Of a DNA stretch of 64,000 bases, positions 11,667 to 21,271 are shown one piece after another. Source of the stretch: Rutpela maculata (taxonomy: Eukaryota; Arthropoda; Insecta; Coleoptera; Cerambycidae); the NCBI GenBank assembly GCA_936432065.2, contig OW386287.2, forward strand, positions 94,443,091 to 94,507,090, given 5' to 3'. The translations under genes and the position numbers were made by a program. The number at the start of each line of letters is the position of its first letter. The first letter of the stretch is position 1. The notes below the pieces were generated by a model. The model was not told where the DNA came from. It was given only the letters and a program-made list of their open reading frames with translations, and searched no databases.

Positions 11667-11740
11667 TTTGGGTTTCGAACCCGGGACCCTTGGATTCCGA
11701 GTTAATTTCAATTAAAAGCGTAAGAACTACACCACCACCT
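11667..11740 (-). promoter_or_regulatory. tRNA-like Pol III boxes (SINE-head type)
   Basis: On the minus strand TGGTGTAGTTC (11734-11724) fits the A-box with one mismatch, and GGTTCGAAACC (11681-11671) fits the B-box, about 53 nt apart. Acceptor and T stems do not pair as in a working tRNA, so I read it as the promoter of a tRNA-derived short element within family Y. Confidence 0.5.
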
Positions 11741-12090
11741 TACACGTAAAAAAATGTAAATTTTTACATTATAAGACACGAACTAAAATCATATTTTCAC
11801 GGTTGTATATTACATTATGAAATGTATATTCGTAAAATATATAAATATTTAGATATTAAAATGAAATATCAATCCACCAAATTTCTATTCAATTACAAAA
11901 ACATAAAAATCAAAAATTTTTTTTTTCAAATTTAAATCATTAATAACATTTTTACGAGCATTTTTATTTACCGATCGATTTTGTTCAAAACAATAGGGTT
12001 CTTCCTCTAGCTAACACTAACTTACTGTCCAAATTTCAGTACAATCGGATTTTTCTTTCTTGAGTTATCGTGCTTACAAGAAACGTGACG

Positions 12091-12274
12091 GACGGACAGA
12101 CGGACAGACGGACAGACGGACAGACGGACAGACGGACAGACGGACAGACGGACAGACGGACAGACGGACAGACGGACAGACGGACAGACGGACAGACGGA
12201 CAGACGGACAGACGGACAGACGGACAGACGGACAGACGGACAGGCGGACAGACGGACAGACGGACAGACGGACA
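12091..12274. repeat. (GACGGACA)23 minisatellite
   Basis: Twenty-three units of 8 bp, with a single A-to-G change at 12243, inside the family Y element. The second family Y copy has only two units at 16739-16754 with identical flanks (AACGTGACG and TTTTGAAAGTTG), so the array expanded within the element. The open frames in both strands here are only the repeat translated. Confidence 0.95.
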
Positions 12275-12561
12275 TTTTGAAAGTTGTTCAGAATTCGTTC
12301 ACTAACACACTGATATGAAAATTTTTTCTCTACGAGCGATATTTACGATTTTAGAAATGTGCCGATCAAATACAATATACTCTTCGTTTTTGCGAAGAGT
12401 ATAATAATAAAACTTTTCAGGTATTCAGATGTTAAAATGATAGGAAAATAAATAAACAAATATATATTTTCACAAACAGACTATTTATTTTATGCATAGT
12501 ACAGCGTACATGCGTTTCATGTATAACTTAATAGAATATAATAGAATAGAATAAGTTTATT

Positions 12562-13470
12562 TAATAAATTGATCTACTACAATATAATTGTTAAAAACTG
12601 AAACATTATGATAAATAAACTAAGCCCCCATATTAAGTGCTATTTAGAGCACTTGAGCGTGCATTGGACACATAAAAAAATAAATATAATACATATATAC
12701 ACAATACACACATATACACAACACATTATATATAACATAATAATACCTTAACAACACTAAAATTTCTAAAATGGTATACATTATAAGAAAAGAAAATAAA
12801 TATAACACTAAGTACTTTAACGATGATATACACTATAAAATATAAGATAAGCATATACTGCTAAATTTCAGGTGATTAAAATGATCATCTACTATGAATT
12901 AATTATTCTTTAAATCATTAATTTTTTTTTTTCAGTTCTCATTACAAATTGTTTGCTGAAAACTATTTTAAATTTATGAACTGATTGTATGTTTTTAATT
13001 TCAGTGGGTAAAAAATTATATGCTTTCGGAGCAAGGAAGTTATGGCTTCTCTGGCCGATGGTTTTTGACATTCTTTTGCAAAAAACATCATTTTTATATT
13101 TGGTTTGGTGATTGTGATTTACCAAGTTCTTTTCTTCAAAGTATGTTTTTACTACTAAGGAGTGAAAATATAATTGGCGGATGTCCATTATTCTGGCATC
13201 TTTGTATAACATATCTGATGGATGAATTATTGTTTTTTTATATTTAGATTTTTTTTTCTAGACTACTAAGGTTAGTTTTTAATAACCCTTCCATTACGCC
13301 ATATCACAATTGAGATTCAATAAAAACAAGGCACGTTGTTCTAAGATGATCAATATTTAGTATATCTCGAATATTATTAAAGAGGTAGAGCGTATTTTTT
13401 AATTTACTAACCAATTTATTTATATGAATATCCCACTTGAAATGAGGATCTATATAAATGATTACTATTA
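12562..13470 (-). mobile_element. CR1-type non-LTR retrotransposon, 3' end only
   Basis: A minus-strand insertion at the centre of the foldback element. It contains the end of a reverse transcriptase frame, a short 3' UTR and a 3' tail of TTCTA-type repeats (about 12535-12560). The same tail sequence is present in the mirror arm (13470-13490), so the palindrome arm includes it. Short tandem-repeat tails instead of poly-A are usual for CR1-group elements. Confidence 0.7.
12910..13470 (-). pseudogene. Reverse transcriptase C-terminal fragment, CR1-like
   Basis: In successive frames the minus strand reads IYIDPHFKWDIHINKLVSKL, YLFNNIRDILNIDHLRT and the region around LLKTNLSSLEKK. A 100-residue frame follows, with IIHPSDMLY, SLVVKTYFEEKN, RSHNFLAPKAYNFLPTEIKN and VHKFKIVFSK. 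This matches the thumb and C-terminus of CR1-group RTs (LGI.D..L.W..HI, then WN.LP..I before the end). Frame changes near 13260-13320 and the missing palm make it a dead 5'-truncated copy. Confidence 0.75.
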
Positions 13471-14085
13471 TTATTCTATTCTATTATATTCTATTAAGTT
13501 ATACATGAAACGCATGTACGCTGTACTACGCATAAAATAAATAGTCTCTTTGTGAAAATATATATTTGTTTATTTATTTTAGCATCATTTTAACACCTCA
13601 ATACCTGAAAAGTTTTATTATTTTCTTTTTCTGTTTAACATGTAAATTGTAAATAATTCTGTAAATATATTTTATTTAAACTGTAAATTAGACATTTTAT
13701 ACCGATGATATATTTCGTATTAATATTTATTATAATCACTTAAAAAGAAAAAAAATCAAAAAATAGAAAAGTATTTTTCTTTCGTCTGTAGCTCTAAAAC
13801 GAAGAATTTTCTAGGAAAATGTCAAGAATAATAAAATGTTCAAAATCGATTTTCTCAACTTTTTTTATCTCTTGATATATTTTCAAAAAATGCTTCATAT
13901 ACGAGGTATATGGCAAATAAAGCGAAAAACGGCAAAACATTGATGATTTTTGAATTTTAAAGTGTATTGCCCCACCTGTCACGTGTGCGGATAGTTGGCA
14001 TATGTTTCTCTACATCCCAAACTATACTTTAAGAAACAAAAATTGCGGGTAAACGACATTTCGCACAAAAAAGCTATTCCGACTG

Positions 14086-14739
14086 GCCTAATGGTCGGTC
14101 TTATCTCGATGTTCGATTTTCGATTTTCTCATTTTCAATTTTTGTCGTCCAGCATTTTACCCGATAATTCGAAAAGGACACCAGATTGAGTAAACTTACA
14201 ACCCATTTTTGTAGTGCACCGTAATTCAAAAGCGTTTAAAAAAACACAATTCTTTTCAACTTATGGAACGATTGTTAATTAGACATCCTCCATAAATTGT
14301 TACAACTAGTAAATTATAAAAAATGAAAATGTCGACATTTTCTCGTATAACAAACAACCATTTATAACAAAAATTGCATTATTACTATAAATATCGAGGA
14401 CGTCAGCGATTATATAAAATAAAATAGAACTTTTTAGAAAGTCCCGATCAAAAATCTAATCACAAAGTTTTAAATAGAATAACATAACTCGGCTAGCAAA
14501 AATGGAAAACTGTAGGTACATTTAAGTAGACATACTTACTACATACAAAATGCCTAATCAAAGGGAAATAAACATTGGACCGCTTTAAAAGAATCACTAT
14601 TTTATAAAGGTATCAGTCAGTACAATCTTCTTCATGAAAACCTAGAAAATCATAAAAGTGTTTTAAAAGACATAAGAAAACTTGTAAACCAAACCTACGA
14701 TATATGTATTTAAATATGTACCTCTATATAATATGCACG
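14086..14739. other. No gene seen
   Basis: AT-rich DNA with no supported coding frame, RNA or match to other repeats in this window. Confidence 0.4.
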
Positions 14740-15091
14740 AGTAGTATACATACAGGAACTGCATCGATCGATATAGGGAAAAGTACGCACCAGAAAATAT
14801 TGAAAATTTAAGGAGCTACTAATGGCAGTGTGGCCAATCCAACTAAAATAATTACAAGCATCTGGCACTTCCGGTTATACTGGAAGTCGATACCAACTTG
14901 CTTATTTTAAATGGAACATCCTATATATTTTAGGGTTTTCGAAAAGAGCATAAGATTCTGAGTCAAAAACGTATAAATACCCTATGCCTAAACCCAGCCG
15001 TTTCAGATATATTTGACATTAAAAAAAACGCAGGTCAAATGGAACACCCTATATTTTTTTACATCAAGTCATCATTCTCTTATGTCAAAAA

Positions 15092-15205
15092 ATGCCACCG
15101 CGTTTAAATTACACCCATGAAGGCTTTTTGAATTTGTTTATTACTTATGGAGAATGTGATAAAGTAATATCAAGAATTTGTTACTATCTACAAAAACGGA
15201 AAATA
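15092..15205 (+). pseudogene. Transposase N-terminus, inverted extra copy
   Basis: The ATG at 15092 opens MPPRLNYTHEGFLNLF and then ITYGECDKVISRIC, the same start as the minus-strand transposase whose ATG is at 16446-16444. It degrades after about 40 codons. The two starts face away from each other within one element, which indicates an inverted partial duplication. Confidence 0.7.
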
Positions 15206-15303
15206 ACACACTAAACACTGTAACATGCCTATCAATTGAATTGAAGACACTTTGCATAAACTAAAATAGCTGAGATGAAATCAACTAAAAACATGATTCC
15301 ATT

Positions 15304-16446
15304 TTAATTTAATAATTGTTCAAAATTCCGCCCTCGAACCTCCACACATTTTTCGCACCTTATTAGTTCTTCATGAGTATCTATCCTAATTGAATCCTGT
15401 GATAAGTTTTGAAATGCATTTCTTACTCTCTGCATACAATCTTCAATAGTTTTTAATGGGCTCTCATAAACTTTATTTTTAATAGATCCCAAATAAAATA
15501 ATCTAGAATTGATAAATCGGGCGAGCGAGGAGGCCATAGGAAAGGTCCATTATTGGCGATCCATTGATCGTAAAAAGTTTCTTATAAAAAATTATTTATC
15601 AAATACGCGTTATGTGGGGGAGCACCGTCGTGATGATAAAAAATGTTTCTATGTTCGGCGAGAGGTAAATTTTCTAAACAGTTGTTACTCAAATTTTGTA
15701 AAATATTTAGTACCTTTCACCTAAAAAAACAAAAAACAAAAACAAAAAAAATAACTATACATATTAGCACATATTAGCAGAAGAAGAAATCTTTTTAACT
15801 TACTGTTTAAATTTCTTGATAAAATTCTAATGCCACCACTCTATCGTTTTCTATGGCGCAGTAAACATTAAACTGCCAACTTTCTTGAAAATTTCGCTCC
15901 CTGAACACATGAGGATTCGAGTCACGCCAATAATGCGAATTGTGTCGATTAAAAGGTCTGTCTTTGTAAATTTAGCTTCATCTGACCATATAATGTTTCC
16001 CAAATAAGAATCGTCGCCTACAGACCTTATTAGAATAAATTCACAAAAATTTTCTCTTCTTAGGAAATCTGTTTCTTTTAATCGTTGAACCATTTGGAAC
16101 GAAAAGATTAATTAAGATTCTGTGAACTGAATCCTTGCATAGTCCCGATTCCAGAGCAGCTTGTCTTAATGACATCATTGGAAATGCATGAAAATATCCC
16201 AGAATCGCTATTTCTATGTTTTCGTCATCAACAATAGGCTTCCGCTTTTGAATTCTTGCTTTGACAGAGCCATAGTTTTTAAAATTATCCAGTATGCGTT
16301 TTACAGTGTTTGGTGACGGTTTCCGTTTTTGTGGATATCGAGTAGCAAATGTACTACAAGTTCTTGATATTAATTTATCACATTCTCCATAAATAATAAA
16401 CAAATTAAAAAAAATCTTCGTGGGTGTAATTTAAACGCGGTGGCAT
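15304..16446 (-). pseudogene. Mariner-like (DUF4817-type) transposase
   Basis: Cut-and-paste DDE/D transposase that would bind the element ends and move the DNA. Minus strand: start MPPRLNYTHED, then IYGECDKLISRTCSTFATRY (N-terminal helix-turn-helix), PSPNTVKRILDNFKNYGSVK, RQAALESGLCKDSVHRIL, NIIWSDEAKF (first catalytic Asp), YHHDGAPPHNA (second) and WPPRSPDLSILDYFIWDLLK (third). The end is GRNFEQLLN. I count 41 codons between the second Asp and the Asp of LDYF. An 83-nt gap at 15721-15803 has GTAAGT at its 5' side and a T-rich AG end. Frameshifts near 16410, 16085, 15940 and 15480 and a TAA inside the catalytic region kill the gene. Confidence 0.82.
15721..15803 (-). other. Candidate spliceosomal intron in the transposase
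   Basis: On the minus strand it starts GTAAGT and ends in a long T-rich tract plus AG. Removing it joins a frame reading NLNS to ERY, in the place where related transposases have a similar NLTGERYL stretch. It may instead be an inserted A-rich sequence. Confidence 0.4.
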
Positions 16447-16856
16447 AAGAACTACACCACCACCTTACACGTAAAAGAATGTAAATTTTTACATTATAAG
16501 ACACGAGCTAAAATCATATTTCCACGGTTGTATATTACATTATGAAATGTATATTTGTAAAATATATAAATATTTAGATATTAAAATGAAATATCATTTC
16601 ACCAGATTTCTATTCAATTACAAAAACATAAAAATTAAAAATAGGGTTCTTCCTCTAACTAACACTAATTTACTGTCCAAATTTCAGTACAATCGAAATT
16701 TTCTTTCTTCAGTTATCGTGCTTACAAGAAACGTGACGGACGGACAGACGGACATTTTGAAAGTTGTTCAGAATTCGTTCACTAACACAATGGTATGAAA
16801 ATTGTTTGTCTGCGAGCGATATTTACGGTTTTAGAAATGTACCGATCAAATGCAAA
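16447..16856. mobile_element. Family Y repeat, copy 2 (short array)
   Basis: Collinear with 11720-12370: TAAGAACTACACCACCACC, the same AT-rich middle, TTCAGTACAATCG, ACAAGAAACGTGACG, only two GACGGACA units, then TTTTGAAAGTTG and CACTAACACA. It lacks the B-box end and about 40 bp of the middle. It abuts the transposase start codon exactly, where TAAGAAC is shared by both sequences, so the junction may be a microhomology breakpoint. Confidence 0.8.
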
Positions 16857-16948
16857 ATCCGATGACATTTCTGTGGCTCTAAAACAATATTTAGATGCAG
16901 AAGATCGTATACCCGAACTGCTTATAAAAGAAAATCAGAAATTGTAAA

Positions 16949-17235
16949 TCCTAGTACAGAGGATACAAGTAAAAAGGGCATTTCAGCAATGTGCTATTTA
17001 CAAGACAGCCTACCAAATTAAGTCCAGAATTCCAAATGTTTTAGATTTTGGATGGTACCTAAAGGAGGAAATCTTATTTCCAAAGATGATTTCAAAAAGC
17101 CCAAAACCCAATTTTATTGAGTTAACTCCATTTTGTAAATGTAAATTATATAACTGTACTACAAGCTGCAAGTGTAGCAAAGCAAACGTGCAATGTAACA
17201 TAAGTTGTTTATGCGAAGGAAAATGTAATCTTTAG
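16949..17235 (+). pseudogene. C-terminus of nuclease-type element protein with CXC cluster
   Basis: A plus-strand frame reads VKRAFQQCAIYKTAYQIKSR, FGWYLKEEILF and PNFIELTPFCKCKLYNC, then SCKCSKANVQCNISCLC and GKCNL before TAG at 17233. The Cys spacing (C-x-C-x4-C-x3-C-x-C-x6-C-x3-C-x-C-x3-C) resembles tesmin/TSO1-type CXC clusters, which bind zinc. In unnamed invertebrate element proteins such a cluster follows the FEN1-like region, so I assign this to the family seen at 3698-4663 and 41044-41300. Just upstream an adjacent frame (16858-16946) reads DDISVALKQYLDAEDRIPEL and may be more of the same gene. Confidence 0.55.
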
Positions 17236-17300
17236 TACCCACTTGCTGTTATAATTAATGAAAATATATTTTTTAATGTGTATGTTTCGAGGTTATCTAC

Positions 17301-17955
17301 ATAATTACTTCCACGTCCAGTGGAAGTATAGTACCTAACGACAAAAAAAATTTTAAAAATTTTTATTGTCCATATAGGCTTAAAATGTCATGAAACGTCG
17401 AGATTTTAAGTTTGAGAGAAAAAAAAAATTCTGTCTGTCTGTCTGTCTGTAACTTTTTTTTGTGCGCACGTTTACTGTGGAACCGTTTAAGATATTGACT
17501 TGAAATTTGATACACATATGTACTTTAATGAGATCTAGAACTAGATTATATTTTCATCTTGTTCCGTCGAAGGGTTGGGGGGTAAATTGGGGTAAATTTG
17601 GGGTAAATGGGTAAATCAAACAGGTAAGAGTCCATGAAATTGGTATTTAGTATATACAAGAGAAGCTAAGGTCTCAAAAAAAAATTTTTGGCATTAGCCA
17701 CCCCCACCTTCTTATTAAAGGGGATGAAAAAAATTGTGATTTAGTGTATGTACAGGAACCCTATCACCACCCCCACCCCACTACCGATGTGGGGTATCGT
17801 TTTATGGGTTTTTGGACTAGAGGATTTCAAATATTATATTATTAAAATTCCATAAACAATTATTTTCACATACAAAGTTTTTTCGTTGTGAGTGACTTGG
17901 ATAGAGAATCTGGATGTGGAAGTAGTGATTCCTTGGGCAGCGGTTTTTTATAACA
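17301..17955 (-). mobile_element. MITE X, copy 1
   Basis: Ends carry ACTTCCACGTCCAG (17307) and, inverted, ACTTCCACATCCAG (17910-17923). The copy includes a TCTG run near 17432, an imperfect CCACCCCCACC-rich middle and the end phrase CCTTGGGCAGCGG. Four further copies lie at 28683, 37620, 50944 and 59368. No coding capacity. Confidence 0.8.
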
Positions 17956-18699
17956 TTTAATTGCAAATAGAAACTAAATAATCCGTAGACTCACTTGATC
18001 GCTTAAACGACACCACAGATGGGCGACGTTAACAGAAGTTATGCTTTAAATTAATGCGGACGAGTTGCGCGGCGGCATTCAACAGCGTCATCTCGTTACA
18101 TGAGCCGAATTTCAAAAAAATCTCTTTATAAAAAAGTTTGTTTAAAGTATATGGAACATTTTTCTCGTTTATACTATAACTCTCTCTTTAAAAATAAAAA
18201 AGTTACCTCGATCTGGTATTTTTCAATGCAAATTTTAAAAAACCGCGACAATAGAGGGTAACTATATTTTTTTTAGGCACTATCTTATTAGGTACACTAT
18301 ATTCTTTACCGTCAGCCTGTCCAAGAATATTGGAGAGATAATGTGTAAAATATTGGTCTAAATCGGAAATAAAATAAAAAAGATATGATGTGTTATGTGC
18401 AAAACAAAAATTAACACATAATTTTAAAATTTTTCAAAAAATTTGCGAATTGACCGATTTGGCAATCTCAAATTAACGGGCGAACTCAAAAATCAAATCC
18501 AGAAGGTCATTCTACATAATATCATCTATTTTTTAGGTGGGTGTTCGCGAGTTGTATAGACTACTTTTAAAATGCTTCCTACAGATTGGCTGCTCTCCGA
18601 CTATTATTTGCTTTCTACATCCCAAAAAGCAAATGAGTATCTTTTACACGAAGAAAGTTATAGAGGTTATTGTAAACCATTACTCCTGTCAATTTTTTT
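17956..18699. other. No gene seen inside mariner-like element
   Basis: About 740 bp between MITE X and the right arm. No frame or repeat recognised; a moderately GC-rich patch lies at 18040-18100. Confidence 0.4.
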
Positions 18700-18990
18700 A
18701 AAAAATGTCAAATATATCTGAAACGGCTGGGTTTAGGTATAGGGTATCCTATATATTTTTGACTCAGAATTTTATGTTCTTTTCGAAAACCTTAAAATAT
18801 ATAGGGTGTTCTATTTAAAATAAGCAAGTCGGTATGGACTTCCGGTATAACCGGAAGTGCCAGATGCTTGTAATTATTTTAGTTGGATTGGCCACACTGC
18901 CTTTAGTAGCTCCCTAAATTTTTAAAATTTTCTGGTGCGCACTTTTCCTTATATCGATCGATGCAGTTCCTGGTGAGACACCCTGTATAT

Positions 18991-20224
18991 GTACTGTTAT
19001 TATTCATTTTATGTTTTATTTTATTTTTGTAAATTTTTAGTTTTAATAATTTAATCAATCTCTAATCTTGCATTGTAAGTACTACATAATAGTTATATTT
19101 AAACTTTGCATCTTATTAATATCTGTTTGGAGGACATGTGGCAGAACAGCTGTGAGAAACAGTGCAGGTGCAAAAATACTTCATAGAACCATTAACTCAT
19201 ACATTTTTGATAAAATGCCCATTTTCTATGCTATACTATAAAGCAGTTTTAATTGCATAGAAAATTGAATTGCAAACTAAAGACACCTGTTGCAAAACAT
19301 TTTACAACTTATACTTCTTTGTAGACAATGTTTAACGTCCGGTATGTATCATTTGATAAAATCTTAATTATTAAATTTTCAAAAGCATGCACGCTAGACA
19401 TTGCCGCAGATTATATGTAAAATTGCAATGTGGCGGACAGCGAATACATATTTGATTAACATTTTGCACAGTTCACTTTTATGTAGTGTCACTGCAATTA
19501 AGTACATAACAAATATCTCTTTATTTTTTTCCTTCAAATAAGTATTTGCAGTATTTGCTATTAAGAATACTTTAATAACATTTTAAAGTAAAACTGATAT
19601 TATCACCTAATCAACGTAAAACTCGTTCACACTTGGGAGGCATACTATACTGTATATTACATGTTTCGATATCTTCTATGCCTTCATATTTTTATATGCT
19701 TTATAAAAAAAACCTTAGTAACATTTTGCTCTAAAAATATAACTTATTTATAATATAACATATTTTTTTATAAAACATGTATGGCACACTGTATGACGAA
19801 TACGTGTCAGTTTCAATAGAGATTATTCTCCGTGCTGTGCTATTTTACATATGATCTACAGAAAAAAAAAAATAACAGAGATTGTCTCGTGTAATAGGCA
19901 TTCGCAGTTAGCATCGCCTGGCTGCAACTTTCACTCGGAACTACAGTCGTTCAACTTTTTATTAAGAGTAAACTTAAAAGCGTTGAGAGAAGATGAAACG
20001 TTTAACACGGCCCATTTATTTCGTTGTTTAGTTTCGACTACAATAAGTGGAATACAGGATTGATTTGAATTGAACACGAGCGATTCCCACCAGCTGAATT
20101 TTCAAGCAAAAGTCACTGCAAGTACTCAGGCCTGTCGAGAGAGGGTGGTGCAATGGTGATTCTCCAGGGCCCGAGCTCATTTGGGGTTCGGTTTTCAAAT
20201 GTTGAAAATTTATATTCGTTCATC
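18991..20224. other. No gene; holds family Z repeat copy 2
   Basis: No supported coding frame. About 19380-19810 is the inverted partner of about 6460-6830 (family Z). The rest is unassigned; 19900-20070 has more balanced base composition but no recognised product. Confidence 0.4.
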
Positions 20225-20335
20225 AAAAATTTTTTTTCGGATTTTTTCCCCCGCTTAAAATTTTTTTCCGGATTTCTCCCCCGCTTATCAAAATTTTTTT
20301 TTGATTTCTCCCCCGCTCATCAATTTTCAAAAAAT
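20225..20335. repeat. Tandem repeat, unit about 35 bp, C-rich
   Basis: Three imperfect units of the form TTTTTTTCGGATTTCTCCCCCGCT followed by TATCAAAA. A two-unit relative lies at 27540-27605, again ending with TCCCCCCGCTCATCAATTTT. Confidence 0.7.
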
Positions 20336-20555
20336 GTTCTCCCTCTGCAAGTACTTTATCCAGAGCGGACGACAAAGTTTCTTGATTTTGTATTTTCTTA
20401 TTACAAAAGAAAATAATGATTAGAAAATAAAACAAAAATTTGCTGCTACCAAGGCCTATCATCGACGCATAGTGTGGCATCTACGAATTTTTTGGGTTAA
20501 AATTCGACTCCTCCTTTGTAATTCAACCAAAAATCTATCTATTTGGGCTCAAAAT

Positions 20556-20951
20556 TTTCGTAATATTGAGCAGAACTGCGAAAATTGCAATCCAGCTTAT
20601 TTTTGACACATGGCAGCTGTCAAAAGACTGTAAAAAAATGTAAAAACTCTATAAAGGCAGAATCTAGACAGTGTTATTTCCTATATATAACTCCTTGGAA
20701 GTCCATCAATATCATGGAGTGAGATCTCAGAGCCGCCAGGCCTACGTCATTTTAGCAAAGCTAATATTTTGACAACAAGTAGTGTAATATCTAGTTAAAA
20801 ACGTATGCGTATTTGCTAGTTTGAAAGCGGGGCCCTTTTGCAGAAAACAGGTATAAAAAGTACATAAAAATTTTACACAGTACGTTAAATTATAATAGCT
20901 GGATTATTTTACAAGTGACACGCTGACTACATGATGTCAGCATCAACCTCC
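20556..20951 (+). repeat. Left arm of an inverted repeat split by a retrotransposon
   Basis: Matches 25934-26740 in inverted orientation (for example AAAGCGGGGCCCTTTTGCAG and GCGAAAATTGCAAT). The arm runs into a tRNA-like A-box region (TGATGTCAGCA, 20932-20942) and is cut at 20951 by the jockey-type element. With that element removed, the arm would continue at 25934 with the B-box. Confidence 0.8.
20942..20951. repeat. Target-site duplication, left (ATCAACCTCC)
   Basis: The 10-bp sequence ATCAACCTCC occurs here and at 25924-25933, exactly flanking the jockey-type element. Confidence 0.85.
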
Positions 20952-21271
20952 AGAGTTTTGCACTCGACACTACTAGTACAAGTGTCCCGTGATAAGTAGT
21001 GTTAAAAAAAAGTCAAGAAAGCGGAAATAAAGAGTTTTGATTGTGTCAATAAACTAAAAACGGTAGGATAAGAGCCTACGAGTGCGTGCAATCGGAGGTA
21101 GCCCTCAACTCAAACGAATACTGTAAAAACAGTAAGTTTTTAAAATATTTCTGACAGTGACAATCACCTAGAGAGGGTAATTTATTTTGCAAACACTTAC
21201 CCCCGACCGGTCGGTGTATACCGGTCGAGGTTTCATATACAAATATATAAAAACTATCAGTGATTAAGAAC

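Larger units (their letters stand above)
11476..12402. mobile_element. 927-bp repeat (family Y, copy 1) with minisatellite
   Basis: Bounds come from the uninterrupted mirror arm near 13613-13650, which joins AACAGAAAAAGAA directly to AATAATAAAAC. Within it are TACTCTTCGC near both ends (11490 and 12383) with a GCGAAGAGTA hairpin at the right end, a tRNA-like Pol III promoter on the minus strand and an 8-bp minisatellite. A second, shorter copy lies at 16447-16856. It has no coding capacity and looks like a SINE-like or MITE-like non-autonomous element. Confidence 0.75.
10995..14085. mobile_element. 3-kb foldback element with nested insertions
   Basis: Sequence at about 10995-11475 returns inverted at about 13625-14085 (for example CGAGGTATATGGCAAATAAA near 13900 against its complement near 11170). 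The arm continues inward as 12403-12560 against 13470-13615. The left arm is split by a 927-bp insertion (11476-12402) that the right arm lacks. The centre holds a CR1-like retrotransposon 3' end. No transposase was found. Confidence 0.75.
14740..18990. mobile_element. Mariner-like element, rearranged and nested
   Basis: About 280-bp arms at 14740-15030 and 18700-18990 are inverted copies, with shared landmarks such as ACTGCATCGATCGATATA and CCCAGCCGTTTCAGATATAT. The right end continues outward with GGTGAGACACCCTGTATA, a terminal sequence style typical of mariner-like elements; the left copy has lost it. Between the arms lie transposase pieces in both orientations, a family Y copy, a CXC-motif gene fragment and a MITE X copy, so the element has collected insertions and an internal inversion. 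Confidence 0.7.

Noticed and set aside
11660..11745. A genuine tRNA gene on the minus strand
   Set aside because: A and B box matches are present but acceptor and T stems do not pair, and the unit sits within a dispersed repeat.
12091..12274. CRISPR-like array
   Set aside because: Units are 8 bp and contiguous with no spacers, in a eukaryotic context.
12036..12318. Open frames on both strands with repeated PSVRLSVC or TDGQTDRR
   Set aside because: They are the 8-bp minisatellite translated; length is explained by a stop-free repeat unit.
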